This document shows, piece by piece, positions 46,918 through 57,248 of a stretch of DNA of 64,000 nt. The position numbers and the translations under genes are program-made. The first letter of the stretch is position 1. Every line of letters starts with the position of its first letter. Source of the DNA: Natronospira bacteriovora. GTDB lineage: Bacteria; Pseudomonadota; Gammaproteobacteria; Natronospirales; Natronospiraceae. Location of the stretch: positions 1 through 64,000 of the forward strand of contig NZ_JAVDDT010000009.1 of NCBI RefSeq assembly GCF_030848495.1, written 5' to 3'. Below the pieces are notes generated by a model. The model had not been told where the DNA came from, ran no database searches, and saw nothing but the letters and a program-made list of their open reading frames with translations.

Positions 46918-49137
46918 TCAGCTCAATGCACGGCCGGTACCCGGGAGGAGATCCAGGTCACCAATGCGGGACATGGTCTGTCGATAGCCCTGTGTGATCA
47001 GGGCATCGGTGTCCACGACGGCCTCCCCTTTTCCGGACGCGACCGAAAGCACTATGCTCAGATCCATGTTGCCGCGAAGCTGTTGGATTGCCCGGCTTCC
47101 ACCGGCCATGACGGTTTCGATCAGCCTGGCATGCTCCTTCTTCCGCTGACCGGCCTCATCACGGCGACCGAAGAAACGGGACCACAGTGACTGTTCCGCA
47201 GATCCCGACCCGTCGGGGCGGGCAAGGTCCTCAGGCATTACACCGGTTGACGAGATGCTGTCGATGGAAATGCAATGGCGTGAATGGCGTCTCAGGAACT
47301 CATCCGGACCTGAAAGCAGGTTACCGCTGTTGACGTGCAGCTCATTGCCCATGGCAACCGGCTTGTGCACCCCTGGAACGGCCATGGCGGCCATGACGGC
47401 CTGCTCAAGCATTCCCTGACGATGAATCTGGACTGCCTGGCGGGAGAGATTGGTACTGGCACAACTGAATGGTTGCCAGAGATCCTCGATACGCATGTCA
47501 GCGAACAGATCACGGCAGAGCGCAGGGATTTTCTGCCGATCATCCAGTCGCTGCCAATCGAGAGCGGTTTTCATTTCATCCACGGATCGGCCACTGGCGC
47601 GCAGGGCGGCCACCAGAGTAGCTGTGCCGCTACCGGCCAGATAATCAATCACCACACCCTGTTCCTCGAGTGCCTGCAATGCGCCCAGGTGGGCGATGCT
47701 GCCCGGGCCCTGACCGCCCAGCAACAGGCCCACGGCGCGGTTTTCCAGAATCCGTGCGATCCGTTCCAGGTCGCTCTGCGACTTTCGACGCAAGTGGTAA
47801 TACCCTTCGGGAGAGCGTTGACGCAGCCAGCGATCCGTCCGCTCCGGCAGGGGCACCTCCCCTTCATGCAGGAGAATGAGGCGGGTGTGCGGGAGCTTGC
47901 GCAAACCCGTGGCTGCCTGACGTTCACGATACAGCGCCCGCTCCAGATTGACCGGTTCGTCATGCCCCCCGGCATCGGCCACAATGAGCACTTCGTCAGC
48001 TCGGCTGAGGCAATGTCGTGTCCACTGTGTTGCCTGACCATCGCCCTGGAGAGGCTCGGTCAGGTAGAAGATCATGTCGAATACGCAGGCTTGCTCTTCC
48101 AGCCATACGCCCAGCCCCACGTGACCTGGCTCCCCCGCACGGGCATCGGCCAGGTCGGCGCGCCCCAGCTGGCGTTTGATATCCGGCCGACCGATCACGG
48201 CTGCTGATGCCTGCAGTTTCAGGGCAAGCTGGCGAATCAGTGAATCCGTGTCCATTCCAGGATCGGCCGCCACCACGGCGATCTCGCGGGAGCCACCACG
48301 GGAAGCGCGACGGCTCCGCTGGGTCTTTCGCAGCTTGCCGATCAACTCCCGGGTGATGGTCAGCATCAGTTCCGGGTGATCCGCCGCCAATGCTTCAAAG
48401 GTGGTTCGTGAGAGCCGCACCAGAGTACTCTGCTGCGCGGCGACCACAGCGGCATTCCGATCTTCATTGGACAGCAGGCCCATCTCGCCCACCACATCCT
48501 GTTCCCGCAGGGTGGCAATCGGCACCTCGTTGCCCGCTTCATCCTCCCCGACCGCCCACAACTGGCCATTGACCACGATGTACAGGCTGTCTCCCGGATC
48601 TCCCTTGCGAAAGAGGATTTCGCCGGGCGCCACCGTCAGCCACTCCAGGTTCTCGGCCAGATCGCGCTGAGCGCCATCGTCCAGAACCCCGAAATAACGC
48701 AGCACTATGGCCGCGAGTTGATTGCGTTGCAGGCGCTCCCTCGCCAGGCCTTCCAGGGCATCCTGGAGCGCCGGCGATCGCTCCAGCCATGGACGCAGGC
48801 TCTGTGCCGGTATTTTTGCGAGGGTTGCCGGCGAGGTTGCACGGATGGTGGCGCTGCGCTGCCCACCGAGCAAAAGGGCCAATTCCCCCACCGGGTCACC
48901 CGGGTCGATCATGCCAAGCAGGACATCGCCTCGATCGCCGTCCTCGGCCACGGCCTGTAGCTGCCCATCCAGGACCACGTAGACGGCGTCGGCCGGCTCC
49001 CCCTGACGAAACAGGGTTTCACCGGCAGCAAGCTGCCTGGTGGTGGCCAGTTCCGCCAATTGTTCCAGATCCTGCCCATCCACGGAGGCAAACAGGGAGG
49101 ATCTCAGAAAGGCGTCAGTGACAGGGCTTCGGTGCAT
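46918..49137 (-). CDS. Dual cyclic-nucleotide-binding protein with a catalytically degenerate patatin domain
   Basis: A 739-residue protein of neuropathy-target-esterase-like architecture. It has two cyclic-nucleotide-binding domains (about 10-130 and 140-265, each with an RNAAV/RSATI-type pocket end), a middle domain (about 285-440) and a C-terminal patatin-like domain (about 470-700). The hydrolase site is broken. The nucleophile elbow GxSxG reads G502-S-G504-T-A, with Gly in the serine position. The catalytic DG(G/A) reads Asn603-Ser604. The oxyanion glycine loop is GGQGPGS instead of GGGxRG. It should not be a phospholipase; a nucleotide-regulated scaffold is the likely alternative. It lies 103 bp upstream of the c-di-GMP gene on the same strand. 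Confidence 0.9.
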   Translation of the reverse strand: MHRSPVTDAFLRSSLFASVDGQDLEQLAELATTRQLAAGETLFRQGEPADAVYVVLDGQLQAVAEDGDRGDVLLGMIDPGDPVGELALLLGGQRSATIRATSPATLAKIPAQSLRPWLERSPALQDALEGLARERLQRNQLAAIVLRYFGVLDDGAQRDLAENLEWLTVAPGEILFRKGDPGDSLYIVVNGQLWAVGEDEAGNEVPIATLREQDVVGEMGLLSNEDRNAAVVAAQQSTLVRLSRTTFEALAADHPELMLTITRELIGKLRKTQRSRRASRGGSREIAVVAADPGMDTDSLIRQLALKLQASAAVIGRPDIKRQLGRADLADARAGEPGHVGLGVWLEEQACVFDMIFYLTEPLQGDGQATQWTRHCLSRADEVLIVADAGGHDEPVNLERALYRERQAATGLRKLPHTRLILLHEGEVPLPERTDRWLRQRSPEGYYHLRRKSQSDLERIARILENRAVGLLLGGQGPGSIAHLGALQALEEQGVVIDYLAGSGTATLVAALRASGRSVDEMKTALDWQRLDDRQKIPALCRDLFADMRIEDLWQPFSCASTNLSRQAVQIHRQGMLEQAVMAAMAVPGVHKPVAMGNELHVNSGNLLSGPDEFLRRHSRHCISIDSISSTGVMPEDLARPDGSGSAEQSLWSRFFGRRDEAGQRKKEHARLIETVMAGGSRAIQQLRGNMDLSIVLSVASGKGEAVVDTDALITQGYRQTMSRIGDLDLLPGTGRALS

Positions 49138-49251
49138 CCAGTGAACTCCGTGATATCTGTGCTTAATCTAGCGGGCAAGCCCTGGGGGGCACAACGGCCC
49201 GTGTGGAGCCCCCCATTTCGCGCATAATGTTATCAGATGTTCGGCAAGTGC

Positions 49252-49275
49252 TTGATTTGATTAATATCAAATCAA
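49252..49275. promoter_or_regulatory. FNR/ANR-like palindrome in a divergent promoter region
   Basis: TTGATTTGAT - TAAT - ATCAAATCAA has perfect 10-bp inverted arms with a 4-bp centre. Its core TTGAT-N4-ATCAA (49257-49270) is the FNR/Anr consensus without mismatch. It lies about 115 bp upstream of the pseudo-patatin gene and 145 bp upstream of the YccA-like gene, so it could control either. Confidence 0.65.
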
Positions 49276-49419
49276 CTCCGGAACCATCCCCCGGATTCGG
49301 CATCCAATGACCCCGCCGGCTACCGTGTCTGTGGTAGGATTTGACGGTAAACCAGCCTCACACGGCTGGGCTGACCGTTTGCCAGCAACCCATCATCCGA
49401 AGATCGGAGATCAAAAATC

Positions 49420-50094
49420 ATGCGCACGACCCGTGAGAACCCGTACGAAGCCATCAGTCGCCAGGAATCCGCCCTGGCAAGCAACAAGGTGCTCCGGAAT
49501 ACCTATGCCCTGCTCTCCATGACGCTGCTCTGGGCCGCCATGGTGGCGGGTGTGGCCATGATGCTGAATCTGCCCCACCCCGGCATGCTGATTACCCTGG
49601 CCGGCTTCTTCGGCCTGCTGTTCCTGACCCACAAGACCGCGGACAGCGCCTTTGGCCTGGTCTCCGTGTTCCTGTTCACGGGCTTCCTGGGGTACACCCT
49701 GGGCCCGATCGTCAGCGCCTACATGCAGTTCCTGCCCAATGGGGGTCAGGTGGTGGCCATGGCGCTGGGCGGTACCGGTGCGATCTTCCTGGGCCTGTCC
49801 GCCTATGCCCTGAGCAGCCGCAAGGACTTCAGCTTCATGGGCGGATTCCTGTTCGTCGGCATCCTGACCGCCTTCCTGGCGGGTATTGCGGCTTGGGCTT
49901 TCTCCATGCCCGGCCTGTCGCTAGCGGTTTCGGCCATGTTCGTCCTGTTGATGTCCGGCCTGATCCTTTTCGAAACCAGCCGTATCATCCATGGCGGTGA
50001 AACCAACTACATTCGGGCCACCGTCACGCTGTTCGTGAGCATCTACAACCTGTTCCTGAGTCTGCTTCACCTGCTCGGCTTTGCCAACGACTGA
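49420..50094 (+). CDS. yccA: Bax inhibitor-1/YccA family membrane protein
   Basis: A 224-residue protein with seven transmembrane segments and the ETSRIIHGGETNYIRATVTLFVSIYNLFLSLL C-terminal block diagnostic of the UPF0005/BI-1 family. E. coli YccA modulates the FtsH membrane protease; other members conduct calcium. The length and N-terminal NPYEAISRQESALASNKVLRNTY match bacterial YccA closely. A terminator follows directly. Confidence 0.94.
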   Translation: MRTTRENPYEAISRQESALASNKVLRNTYALLSMTLLWAAMVAGVAMMLNLPHPGMLITLAGFFGLLFLTHKTADSAFGLVSVFLFTGFLGYTLGPIVSAYMQFLPNGGQVVAMALGGTGAIFLGLSAYALSSRKDFSFMGGFLFVGILTAFLAGIAAWAFSMPGLSLAVSAMFVLLMSGLILFETSRIIHGGETNYIRATVTLFVSIYNLFLSLLHLLGFAND

Positions 50095-50121
50095 GCCGCA
50101 AGGCCAGGCGCACGAAACCCG

Positions 50122-50150
50122 GCCGGCCCTTATCGAGGGCCGGCTTTTTT
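50122..50150 (+). terminator. Rho-independent terminator of the YccA-like gene
   Basis: A GCCGGCCCT / AGGGCCGGC stem with a 5-base loop and six T residues, about 28 bp after the stop. Confidence 0.93.
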
Positions 50151-50223
50151 GTCCCAGGCGGGAAATCAGCTGGTAAACTCGGTTCATTCCCATTCATTTC
50201 GACACCAAAAATAAAGCGGCATC

Positions 50224-51111
50224 ATGGCAAAGCGAAAAGGACAACACGGCAAACGCGGCGGCTCGACCGCCAAATCCGCCCAGCGCAGAAAACGCCAGCC
50301 CGACCGGCCGGTACTGGGCCTTGCCCTGCTGGGCATGCTCATCACCCTCTACCTGACAGTAACCGCCTCCACCAGCGCCGGTCTGCCCCTGTGCGCCGAA
50401 GGCTCTGCCTGTGACATCATCCAGGGCAGCCGCTGGTCCACTCTGTTCGGTATTCCGGTGGCGCTGTTCGGCTTTCTCACCTACGGCCTGATTGCCTTTG
50501 TCAGCTTCGAGATGAAACCCACCCTGCGCCGCTGGCGCTGGCAGTGGGCGGTGAGCCTGATTGGCCTGACCGTTAGCCTCTATCTCACCGCCCTGGGGCT
50601 ATATCATCTTCAGGCGGTCTGCCTGTGGTGTCTGGCCTCCCTGGCAGTCATCACCGCCATCTTCATCTGGCTCACCGTGCGGCGCCCCGAAGCCGCCCCC
50701 GGCCGCCCCTGGAAGGACTGGCTGATCAATACCGGTGCCGCCGCCCTGGTCGTCGTGGGCGTGATGCAACTGCACTACAGCAATCTGCTGAGCCCCGGGT
50801 TCGGCCGGGCGGATCCCCAGCTGCAGGCCCTGGCCACCCACCTCGCCGAGCAGGATGCCCGTTTCTTCGGTGCCTCCTGGTGTCCGGCCTGCCAGCAGCA
50901 GAAGGATCTCTTTGGCGCGGCTTCCGAGGAACTGCCCTATGTGGAATGCTCACCACGGGGACGTGGCGGCCTGATGGCCAGCGTTTGCGTAACAGCCGGC
51001 ATCGAGTCCTACCCGACCTGGGTCATCAACGGGCAGCGGCATGAGGGCGTGCTGGAACCGGAACGCCTGGCCCGTCTCTCTGGCTTTCGCTGGGCAACAA
51101 CCCAGGACTGA
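50224..51111 (+). CDS. VKOR-thioredoxin-like fusion disulfide-forming protein
   Basis: A 295-residue inner-membrane protein. A basic cytoplasmic N-terminus is followed by a four-helix vitamin K epoxide reductase domain with loop cysteines C57 and C63 and the quinone-side C133-L-W-C136. A periplasmic thioredoxin-like domain has C220-P-A-C223. Such fusions oxidise protein thiols and pass electrons to quinone, replacing or supplementing DsbB/DsbA. The late segment YPTWVINGQRHEG carries the cis-proline loop. Confidence 0.92.
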   Translation: MAKRKGQHGKRGGSTAKSAQRRKRQPDRPVLGLALLGMLITLYLTVTASTSAGLPLCAEGSACDIIQGSRWSTLFGIPVALFGFLTYGLIAFVSFEMKPTLRRWRWQWAVSLIGLTVSLYLTALGLYHLQAVCLWCLASLAVITAIFIWLTVRRPEAAPGRPWKDWLINTGAAALVVVGVMQLHYSNLLSPGFGRADPQLQALATHLAEQDARFFGASWCPACQQQKDLFGAASEELPYVECSPRGRGGLMASVCVTAGIESYPTWVINGQRHEGVLEPERLARLSGFRWATTQD

Positions 51112-51176
51112 ATACTTCCTGGGCCGGGCAGGCAATTACCTGCCCGGCCACACCGGGATAAACTGATACCCAGCTC

Positions 51177-53090
51177 ATGCAACCACTGCTCCAGCTCGAC
51201 AAGCTGTCTCTCGCCTATGGCCCTCAGATTCTCCTGGATCACGCCGACCTGACGCTGCAGGAAGGACGTCGAGTGGCGCTTCTGGGCCGCAATGGTGCCG
51301 GCAAATCCACCCTGATGCGAGTGATTGCCGGGCAACTCAATCCTGACGACGGTTCCCTCTGGTGCCGCCCGGGCCTGCGTCTGGCCTATCTGGAACAGCC
51401 CCTGCCGGAAGCCGAATCATTGTCCGTTACGGAGTATGTTGCCGGCGGACTGGGCAAGGAGGCCGAACTGCTGAAGCGCTATCATCAGTTGGCCCAGGAC
51501 GGTAGCGAGCAGGCATTGAATGAACTGGCGCATGTCCAGCAGGAGCTGGAGGCCAGCAATGGCTGGGCGATCCAGCAGCGTATCGAGCAGACATTGACCC
51601 GCCTCGACCTGAACGGTGAGGCGTCCATGCAATCCCTCTCCGGTGGCTGGCGCCGGCGTGCCTCCCTCGCCCGTGCACTGGTCAGCGATCCAGATGTCTT
51701 GCTGCTGGACGAGCCCACCAACCATCTGGACATTCTTTCCATTGAATGGCTTGAAGGCTTCCTGAAAGCATTTCCCGGAACCCTGTTGTTCGTAACCCAC
51801 GATCGGGCGTTTCTGAGGAATCTGGCCACCGATATCCTGGAACTCGACAGGGGCCACCTGACCCTGTGGCCGGGTGATTACGAGCAGTATGAGCGTGAGC
51901 GCGAACACCGCCTTGAAGTTGAAGCACGCCATCAAGCGGAGTTCGACCGCAAACTGGCTCAGGAAGAGACCTGGATTCGGCAGGGCATCAAGGCCAGAAG
52001 AACTCGCAATGAAGGGCGTGTTCGCGCCCTGAAAGCCATGCGGGAAGAACGCCGCCAGCGCCGGGAGCTTCAGGGCAAGGCACGTTTCGATGTTCAGGAT
52101 GCGGAACGATCTGGCAAGCTGGTGATTGAGGCTCGCGAACTGGCTCACCGCCAGGGGCAGTGGGCGCTCAAACCGCTCGATCTTCGGGTCATGCGGGGTG
52201 ACAAGCTTGCGCTGGTCGGACCCAATGGTTGCGGCAAGACCACTCTGCTGCGTCTCTTGCTCGGCGACATCGCACCCGAACAGGGAGCTGTCCGATTGGG
52301 CACCAACCTTGAAGTCGCCTATTTCGACCAGCAGCGGGCAGCACTCAAGCCCGGCATGACGCCCATCGATTTTGTCGGTGAAGGCCGGGATTTCATCAGC
52401 ATCAATGGCCAGTCACGGCATGTCATCAGTTATCTGGAGGATTTCCTCTTCGCTCCGGATCAGGCGCGAGCCCCCATCGATAAACTCTCTGGCGGCGAAT
52501 CAAACCGCTTGATGCTGGCACGCCTTTTCAGCCAGCCTGCCAATCTGCTGGTTCTGGACGAACCTACCAATGATCTGGATCTTGAAACCCTGGAATTGCT
52601 GGAAGACCGACTGGTCTCCTACCAGGGCACCCTGCTGGTGGTGAGCCATGACCGTGATTTCATCGACCAGGTGGCCACCAGTGTCCTGGCCTTCGAAGGG
52701 CCGGGCGAAGTGCGTGAGTACGTGGGTGGCTACAGCGATTGGCGTGACCAGGGTGGCTCAATGGAAACATGGTTGCAGGCGCAGCAGGCCGGTGGCACGC
52801 GAACGGTGGCTGATGACACGACCCCGCCCCGGCAGCAGACCTCGCAGAAGAAACCCGGAAAACTCAGCTACAAGCTGCAACGGGAGCTGGATGCCCTGCC
52901 GGCGGAAATCGAGGCGCTTGAAAGCCGCCTGGCGGAGCTGCAGAAAGCGGTTTCCGACCCGGCCTTCTACCAGCAGGAACAGCCTGTGGTGCGGGAACAG
53001 CTGAAAGCCATGGAAGACACCGAGATGGAACTGGAACGAAAGACCGAGCGCTGGCTGGAGCTGGAAGAGCGCAGGGAAGCAGGCCGCTGA
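51177..53090 (+). CDS. uup: ABC-F family ATPase Uup
   Basis: A 637-residue soluble protein with two ABC domains. Walker A motifs are GRNGAGKST (about 39-47) and GPNGCGKTT (about 348-356). Signatures are LSGGWRRRASLA and LSGGESNRLMLA, with LLDEPTNHLD and VLDEPTNDLD Walker B segments. A charged C-terminal coiled coil (about 555-635) distinguishes Uup from EttA. It is thought to act on ribosomes or branched DNA. No strong Shine-Dalgarno precedes the ATG. Confidence 0.95.
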   Translation: MQPLLQLDKLSLAYGPQILLDHADLTLQEGRRVALLGRNGAGKSTLMRVIAGQLNPDDGSLWCRPGLRLAYLEQPLPEAESLSVTEYVAGGLGKEAELLKRYHQLAQDGSEQALNELAHVQQELEASNGWAIQQRIEQTLTRLDLNGEASMQSLSGGWRRRASLARALVSDPDVLLLDEPTNHLDILSIEWLEGFLKAFPGTLLFVTHDRAFLRNLATDILELDRGHLTLWPGDYEQYEREREHRLEVEARHQAEFDRKLAQEETWIRQGIKARRTRNEGRVRALKAMREERRQRRELQGKARFDVQDAERSGKLVIEARELAHRQGQWALKPLDLRVMRGDKLALVGPNGCGKTTLLRLLLGDIAPEQGAVRLGTNLEVAYFDQQRAALKPGMTPIDFVGEGRDFISINGQSRHVISYLEDFLFAPDQARAPIDKLSGGESNRLMLARLFSQPANLLVLDEPTNDLDLETLELLEDRLVSYQGTLLVVSHDRDFIDQVATSVLAFEGPGEVREYVGGYSDWRDQGGSMETWLQAQQAGGTRTVADDTTPPRQQTSQKKPGKLSYKLQRELDALPAEIEALESRLAELQKAVSDPAFYQQEQPVVREQLKAMEDTEMELERKTERWLELEERREAGR

Positions 53091-53170
53091 CCTCAAGGCC
53101 CTGCCAGCCGTCAACAGAACAATTTGAGCAGAGGTTCCGGAATACCCGGCCGGCACCATTCAGTGCTTGC

Positions 53171-53614
53171 CTAGATCGTCTCCCCGCCGTAGATATAGCT
53201 GATCAGATCATCGATGGTGTGCTGCTTGTCGCGTACCACCGCTTTCGTCAAGTCCCCCGCGGACACCAGACCCACCAGCTCCTCGCCATCGAAAATAGGC
53301 AAGTGCCGAATCCGACGCTCAGTGCACAGACTCATGGCCTCACCTACGGTCACGTCCGGACCAACAGCCATGACTTCTGTGGTCATGACCTGGGAGACCG
53401 GCAAACTGGCAGGATCACGGTTTTCGGCGACCACCTTTCGCATGAGATCACGCTCGGTGAACAAACCACGCAGGCCGCCTTCATCCATCACGAGCACACA
53501 ACCCACGTTGCCACTCACCATGGTGCGAACCGCCTCGCGAACCGTGTCATTCGGGCCGACCACCACCAGCTTGGCCGCTTTTCCCGACAGAACCGATCTC
53601 AATGTCATGTCCAT
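53171..53614 (-). CDS. Stand-alone CBS-domain-pair protein
   Basis: A 147-residue protein made of two CBS domains (about 8-62 and 74-130), each ending in an RHLPI or GLFTERDL pattern. CBS pairs bind adenosine nucleotides and usually regulate a partner; none is evident nearby. The ATG at 53614 is preceded by GGGGAG; an in-frame upstream start would add seven residues. Confidence 0.9.
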   Translation of the reverse strand: MDMTLRSVLSGKAAKLVVVGPNDTVREAVRTMVSGNVGCVLVMDEGGLRGLFTERDLMRKVVAENRDPASLPVSQVMTTEVMAVGPDVTVGEAMSLCTERRIRHLPIFDGEELVGLVSAGDLTKAVVRDKQHTIDDLISYIYGGETI

Positions 53615-53748
53615 AACAAGCTCCCCGCGGTTCAATGGATGTCGCCGTCTGTCGATGCCCCTTCACCAATCATAGCCCATAGTATCAGCAGCTGAAATGC
53701 CTCCCCGGTGATCACAACCCTCACTCCCGGCGGTTTCGTCGATGAATC

Positions 53749-53779
53749 AAAAAAGCCCCGCCCCTGGAAGGGGCGAGGC
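53749..53779 (-). terminator. Rho-independent terminator of the S9 peptidase gene
   Basis: Read on the minus strand: GCCTCGCCCC, 4-base loop, GGGGCGGGGC (one mismatch pair), then six T residues. It lies 27 bp after the stop of the peptidase gene. Confidence 0.88.
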
Positions 53780-53805
53780 TGGATGGCGGCGGCAGAAAAC
53801 CGCAA

Positions 53806-55833
53806 TCAGCGGGCGCCAGGCTCGGCGTAGCGGCTGATCCAGTCACGCACCGATTCATACCAGTGGATGGAATTGTTGGGCTTGAGTATCCAGTGGTTCT
53901 CATCCGGGTAATAGACCATCTTCGAATCCACACCGCGGTGTTGCAGAGTACGGAAGAGTTCGAAACCCTGCCCCACCGGCACGCGGTAGTCGAGCTGGCC
54001 GTGGATGACCAGCGAGGGAGTATCGAAGCTCTCGGCGTAGTAATGGGGCGAGAGCTCGCGATAGATGCTCGGGTCATCCCAGTAGTCGCCGAAGCGGACC
54101 GAATGCACGGCGAAGTCGGCCGACATCTGGGAATACAGGTTGTACACCGCCGCATGGATCACCAGGGCGTTGAAGGGGTGATCACGGCCCAGCAGGATGC
54201 TGGACAGATAACCACCGTAGCTGCCGCCACCGGCGGCCATGCGATCACTGTCGATCCAGGGCTGTTCCTTGAACCACTCGGCTGCCTTGATGGTGTCGGT
54301 GTAGGGCCGGGTGATCCAGTCCGGGTTGATGGAATCGGTGAATTCCTGCCCGAAGCCGGAGGAGCCATGGAAATTGTGCCAGGCGGTGACATAGCCCCAG
54401 GAGGCAAAGGTCTGGGCGTTCCAGCGGAAGTGGAAGCCGTCGGTGATGCCACTGTGGGGGCCGCCGTGGATCAGCAGGAAGAGCGGGTATTCCCTGCTGC
54501 GATCGAAGCCGGGCGGATAGTGCACCCACATCTGGATTTCCTGGCCGTCGTAGCCTTCGTAGGTCACCGACTCATAGGTGCCCAGATCCACTTCGGCAAG
54601 GATATCGTCGTTGATGTCTTCCAGGCGACGGGTCTCGCCCGTCTCGGTGTCCACCAGCACGATCTGCGCCGGATGCAGGAAGCTCTCGTTGGCGGCCACC
54701 AGGCTGCCGTCCTCGGCAATACTCAAGCCACTGAAGCTGGTCTCGCCGGTGATCGGTCGCGGCGCGTCACCGTTGACGGGAATGAACCACACGCGGCGGG
54801 TGCCGGCATCGTCGATGGCGCCATAGAGGCCGCTGGCATCGGGCGCCCAGACCAGGCCATCGGCGGAGCGATCCCAGTCCTCGGTGACCACGGTCTGCTC
54901 GCCGCTTTCCAGGTCGTGCAGAACCAGACGGCGGGTGTCGGCGTAGAAACCGAGGATACGCTGCTGCGTGAAGGCCAGAGTGCGGCCATCCGGGCTGAAC
55001 AGGGGGTTGCCATCCGGGGCGCGGTTGCCCTCGGTGATGTTGCGGGCGCGGTCGGAGCCGGGCTCGATCAGGAAGATGTCGTTCTTGGGCGCCACACCAT
55101 CCTGAATACTGTCGGAGACAAAGGCCACCAGGCTTTCATCGGGCGCCACATCGTAGGTGCCGGTGCCCTGAGTTGACCGGGGCAGTTCAATGCCGGCCTT
55201 GTAGGTGATGGCTTCGACATCGCCACCCTCGGCCGGAATGCGATAAAGATGGGCCTGTCGGCTTTCATCCAGCCAGTGATCGAAGTGGCTGTAGGGCAGC
55301 TCGGTCCACTCGTGGGCGGAAACATGGGACTGGCGCTCTTCCTCGATCTTCTCCTTCATCTCGTCCCAGCCCTTGCCCGGCCAGATGCGGGTGATGAAGT
55401 AGAGGTGATCACCGACCCACTTGGGGGCGGAAACCCCGGTGGGGATATCGGTCAGGCGGGTCGCCTCGCCGGGGCCGTCCATGGGCAGGATATAGATCTG
55501 GCCGGCCTTGTCGTCGTCACGGGCGCTGATGAAGGCCAGCTTGCGACTGTCCGGGCTGAACACGGCCTGGCTGACGGAATTGCCGGCCTTGGTCAGGGGA
55601 CGCTTGACGCCCTCTTCCCGGTCCAGCAGCCAGAGACGGGTTTCGGATTCATCCGTGTCCACATCAAAACGGGTGCGCGGCACCACGATATGCTCGCCAT
55701 TGGGTGAAATCAGGGGCGAGCCCAGACGGTCCAGATCCCAGAGCACCTCCTTGGACAGGGGGCGGTAATCGCCTGCCGTGGCGCACCCGGCAAACAGCAG
55801 GGTCAGCAGAAACAGCAAAGCCACTCTCTTCAT
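53806..55833 (-). CDS. Exported S9-family prolyl oligopeptidase-like lipoprotein
   Basis: A 675-residue lipoprotein (lipobox FAGC, Cys17). A TolB-like beta-propeller (about 40-410, with SPNGEH, SPDSRKL and SPDGRTL turns) is followed by an alpha/beta-hydrolase domain. The nucleophile is in GGGSYGGYLSS, the acid in GQLDYRVP and the His in DENHWI, all consistent with an active serine peptidase that cuts short peptides in the periplasm. It is one of several exported peptide-degrading proteins in the window. Confidence 0.95.
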   Translation of the reverse strand: MKRVALLFLLTLLFAGCATAGDYRPLSKEVLWDLDRLGSPLISPNGEHIVVPRTRFDVDTDESETRLWLLDREEGVKRPLTKAGNSVSQAVFSPDSRKLAFISARDDDKAGQIYILPMDGPGEATRLTDIPTGVSAPKWVGDHLYFITRIWPGKGWDEMKEKIEEERQSHVSAHEWTELPYSHFDHWLDESRQAHLYRIPAEGGDVEAITYKAGIELPRSTQGTGTYDVAPDESLVAFVSDSIQDGVAPKNDIFLIEPGSDRARNITEGNRAPDGNPLFSPDGRTLAFTQQRILGFYADTRRLVLHDLESGEQTVVTEDWDRSADGLVWAPDASGLYGAIDDAGTRRVWFIPVNGDAPRPITGETSFSGLSIAEDGSLVAANESFLHPAQIVLVDTETGETRRLEDINDDILAEVDLGTYESVTYEGYDGQEIQMWVHYPPGFDRSREYPLFLLIHGGPHSGITDGFHFRWNAQTFASWGYVTAWHNFHGSSGFGQEFTDSINPDWITRPYTDTIKAAEWFKEQPWIDSDRMAAGGGSYGGYLSSILLGRDHPFNALVIHAAVYNLYSQMSADFAVHSVRFGDYWDDPSIYRELSPHYYAESFDTPSLVIHGQLDYRVPVGQGFELFRTLQHRGVDSKMVYYPDENHWILKPNNSIHWYESVRDWISRYAEPGAR

Positions 55834-55929
55834 ATCTCTCTCCGTAAAGGGATTCAGCCCCTCCCCTTCCCCCGAAAACCAGCTCGATGAGCGGTCAAAG
55901 AGTCGTTACAATATAACACTTTATCGGCT

Positions 55930-57219
<1,290 letters not shown>

Positions 57220-57248
57220 TCAGTGTGAGGTTTAAATTTGTTGTTCAA

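Noticed and set aside
53863-55176. 437-codon open frame opposite the S9 peptidase
   Set aside because: Val/Gly/Ala-rich shadow with no recognisable domain.
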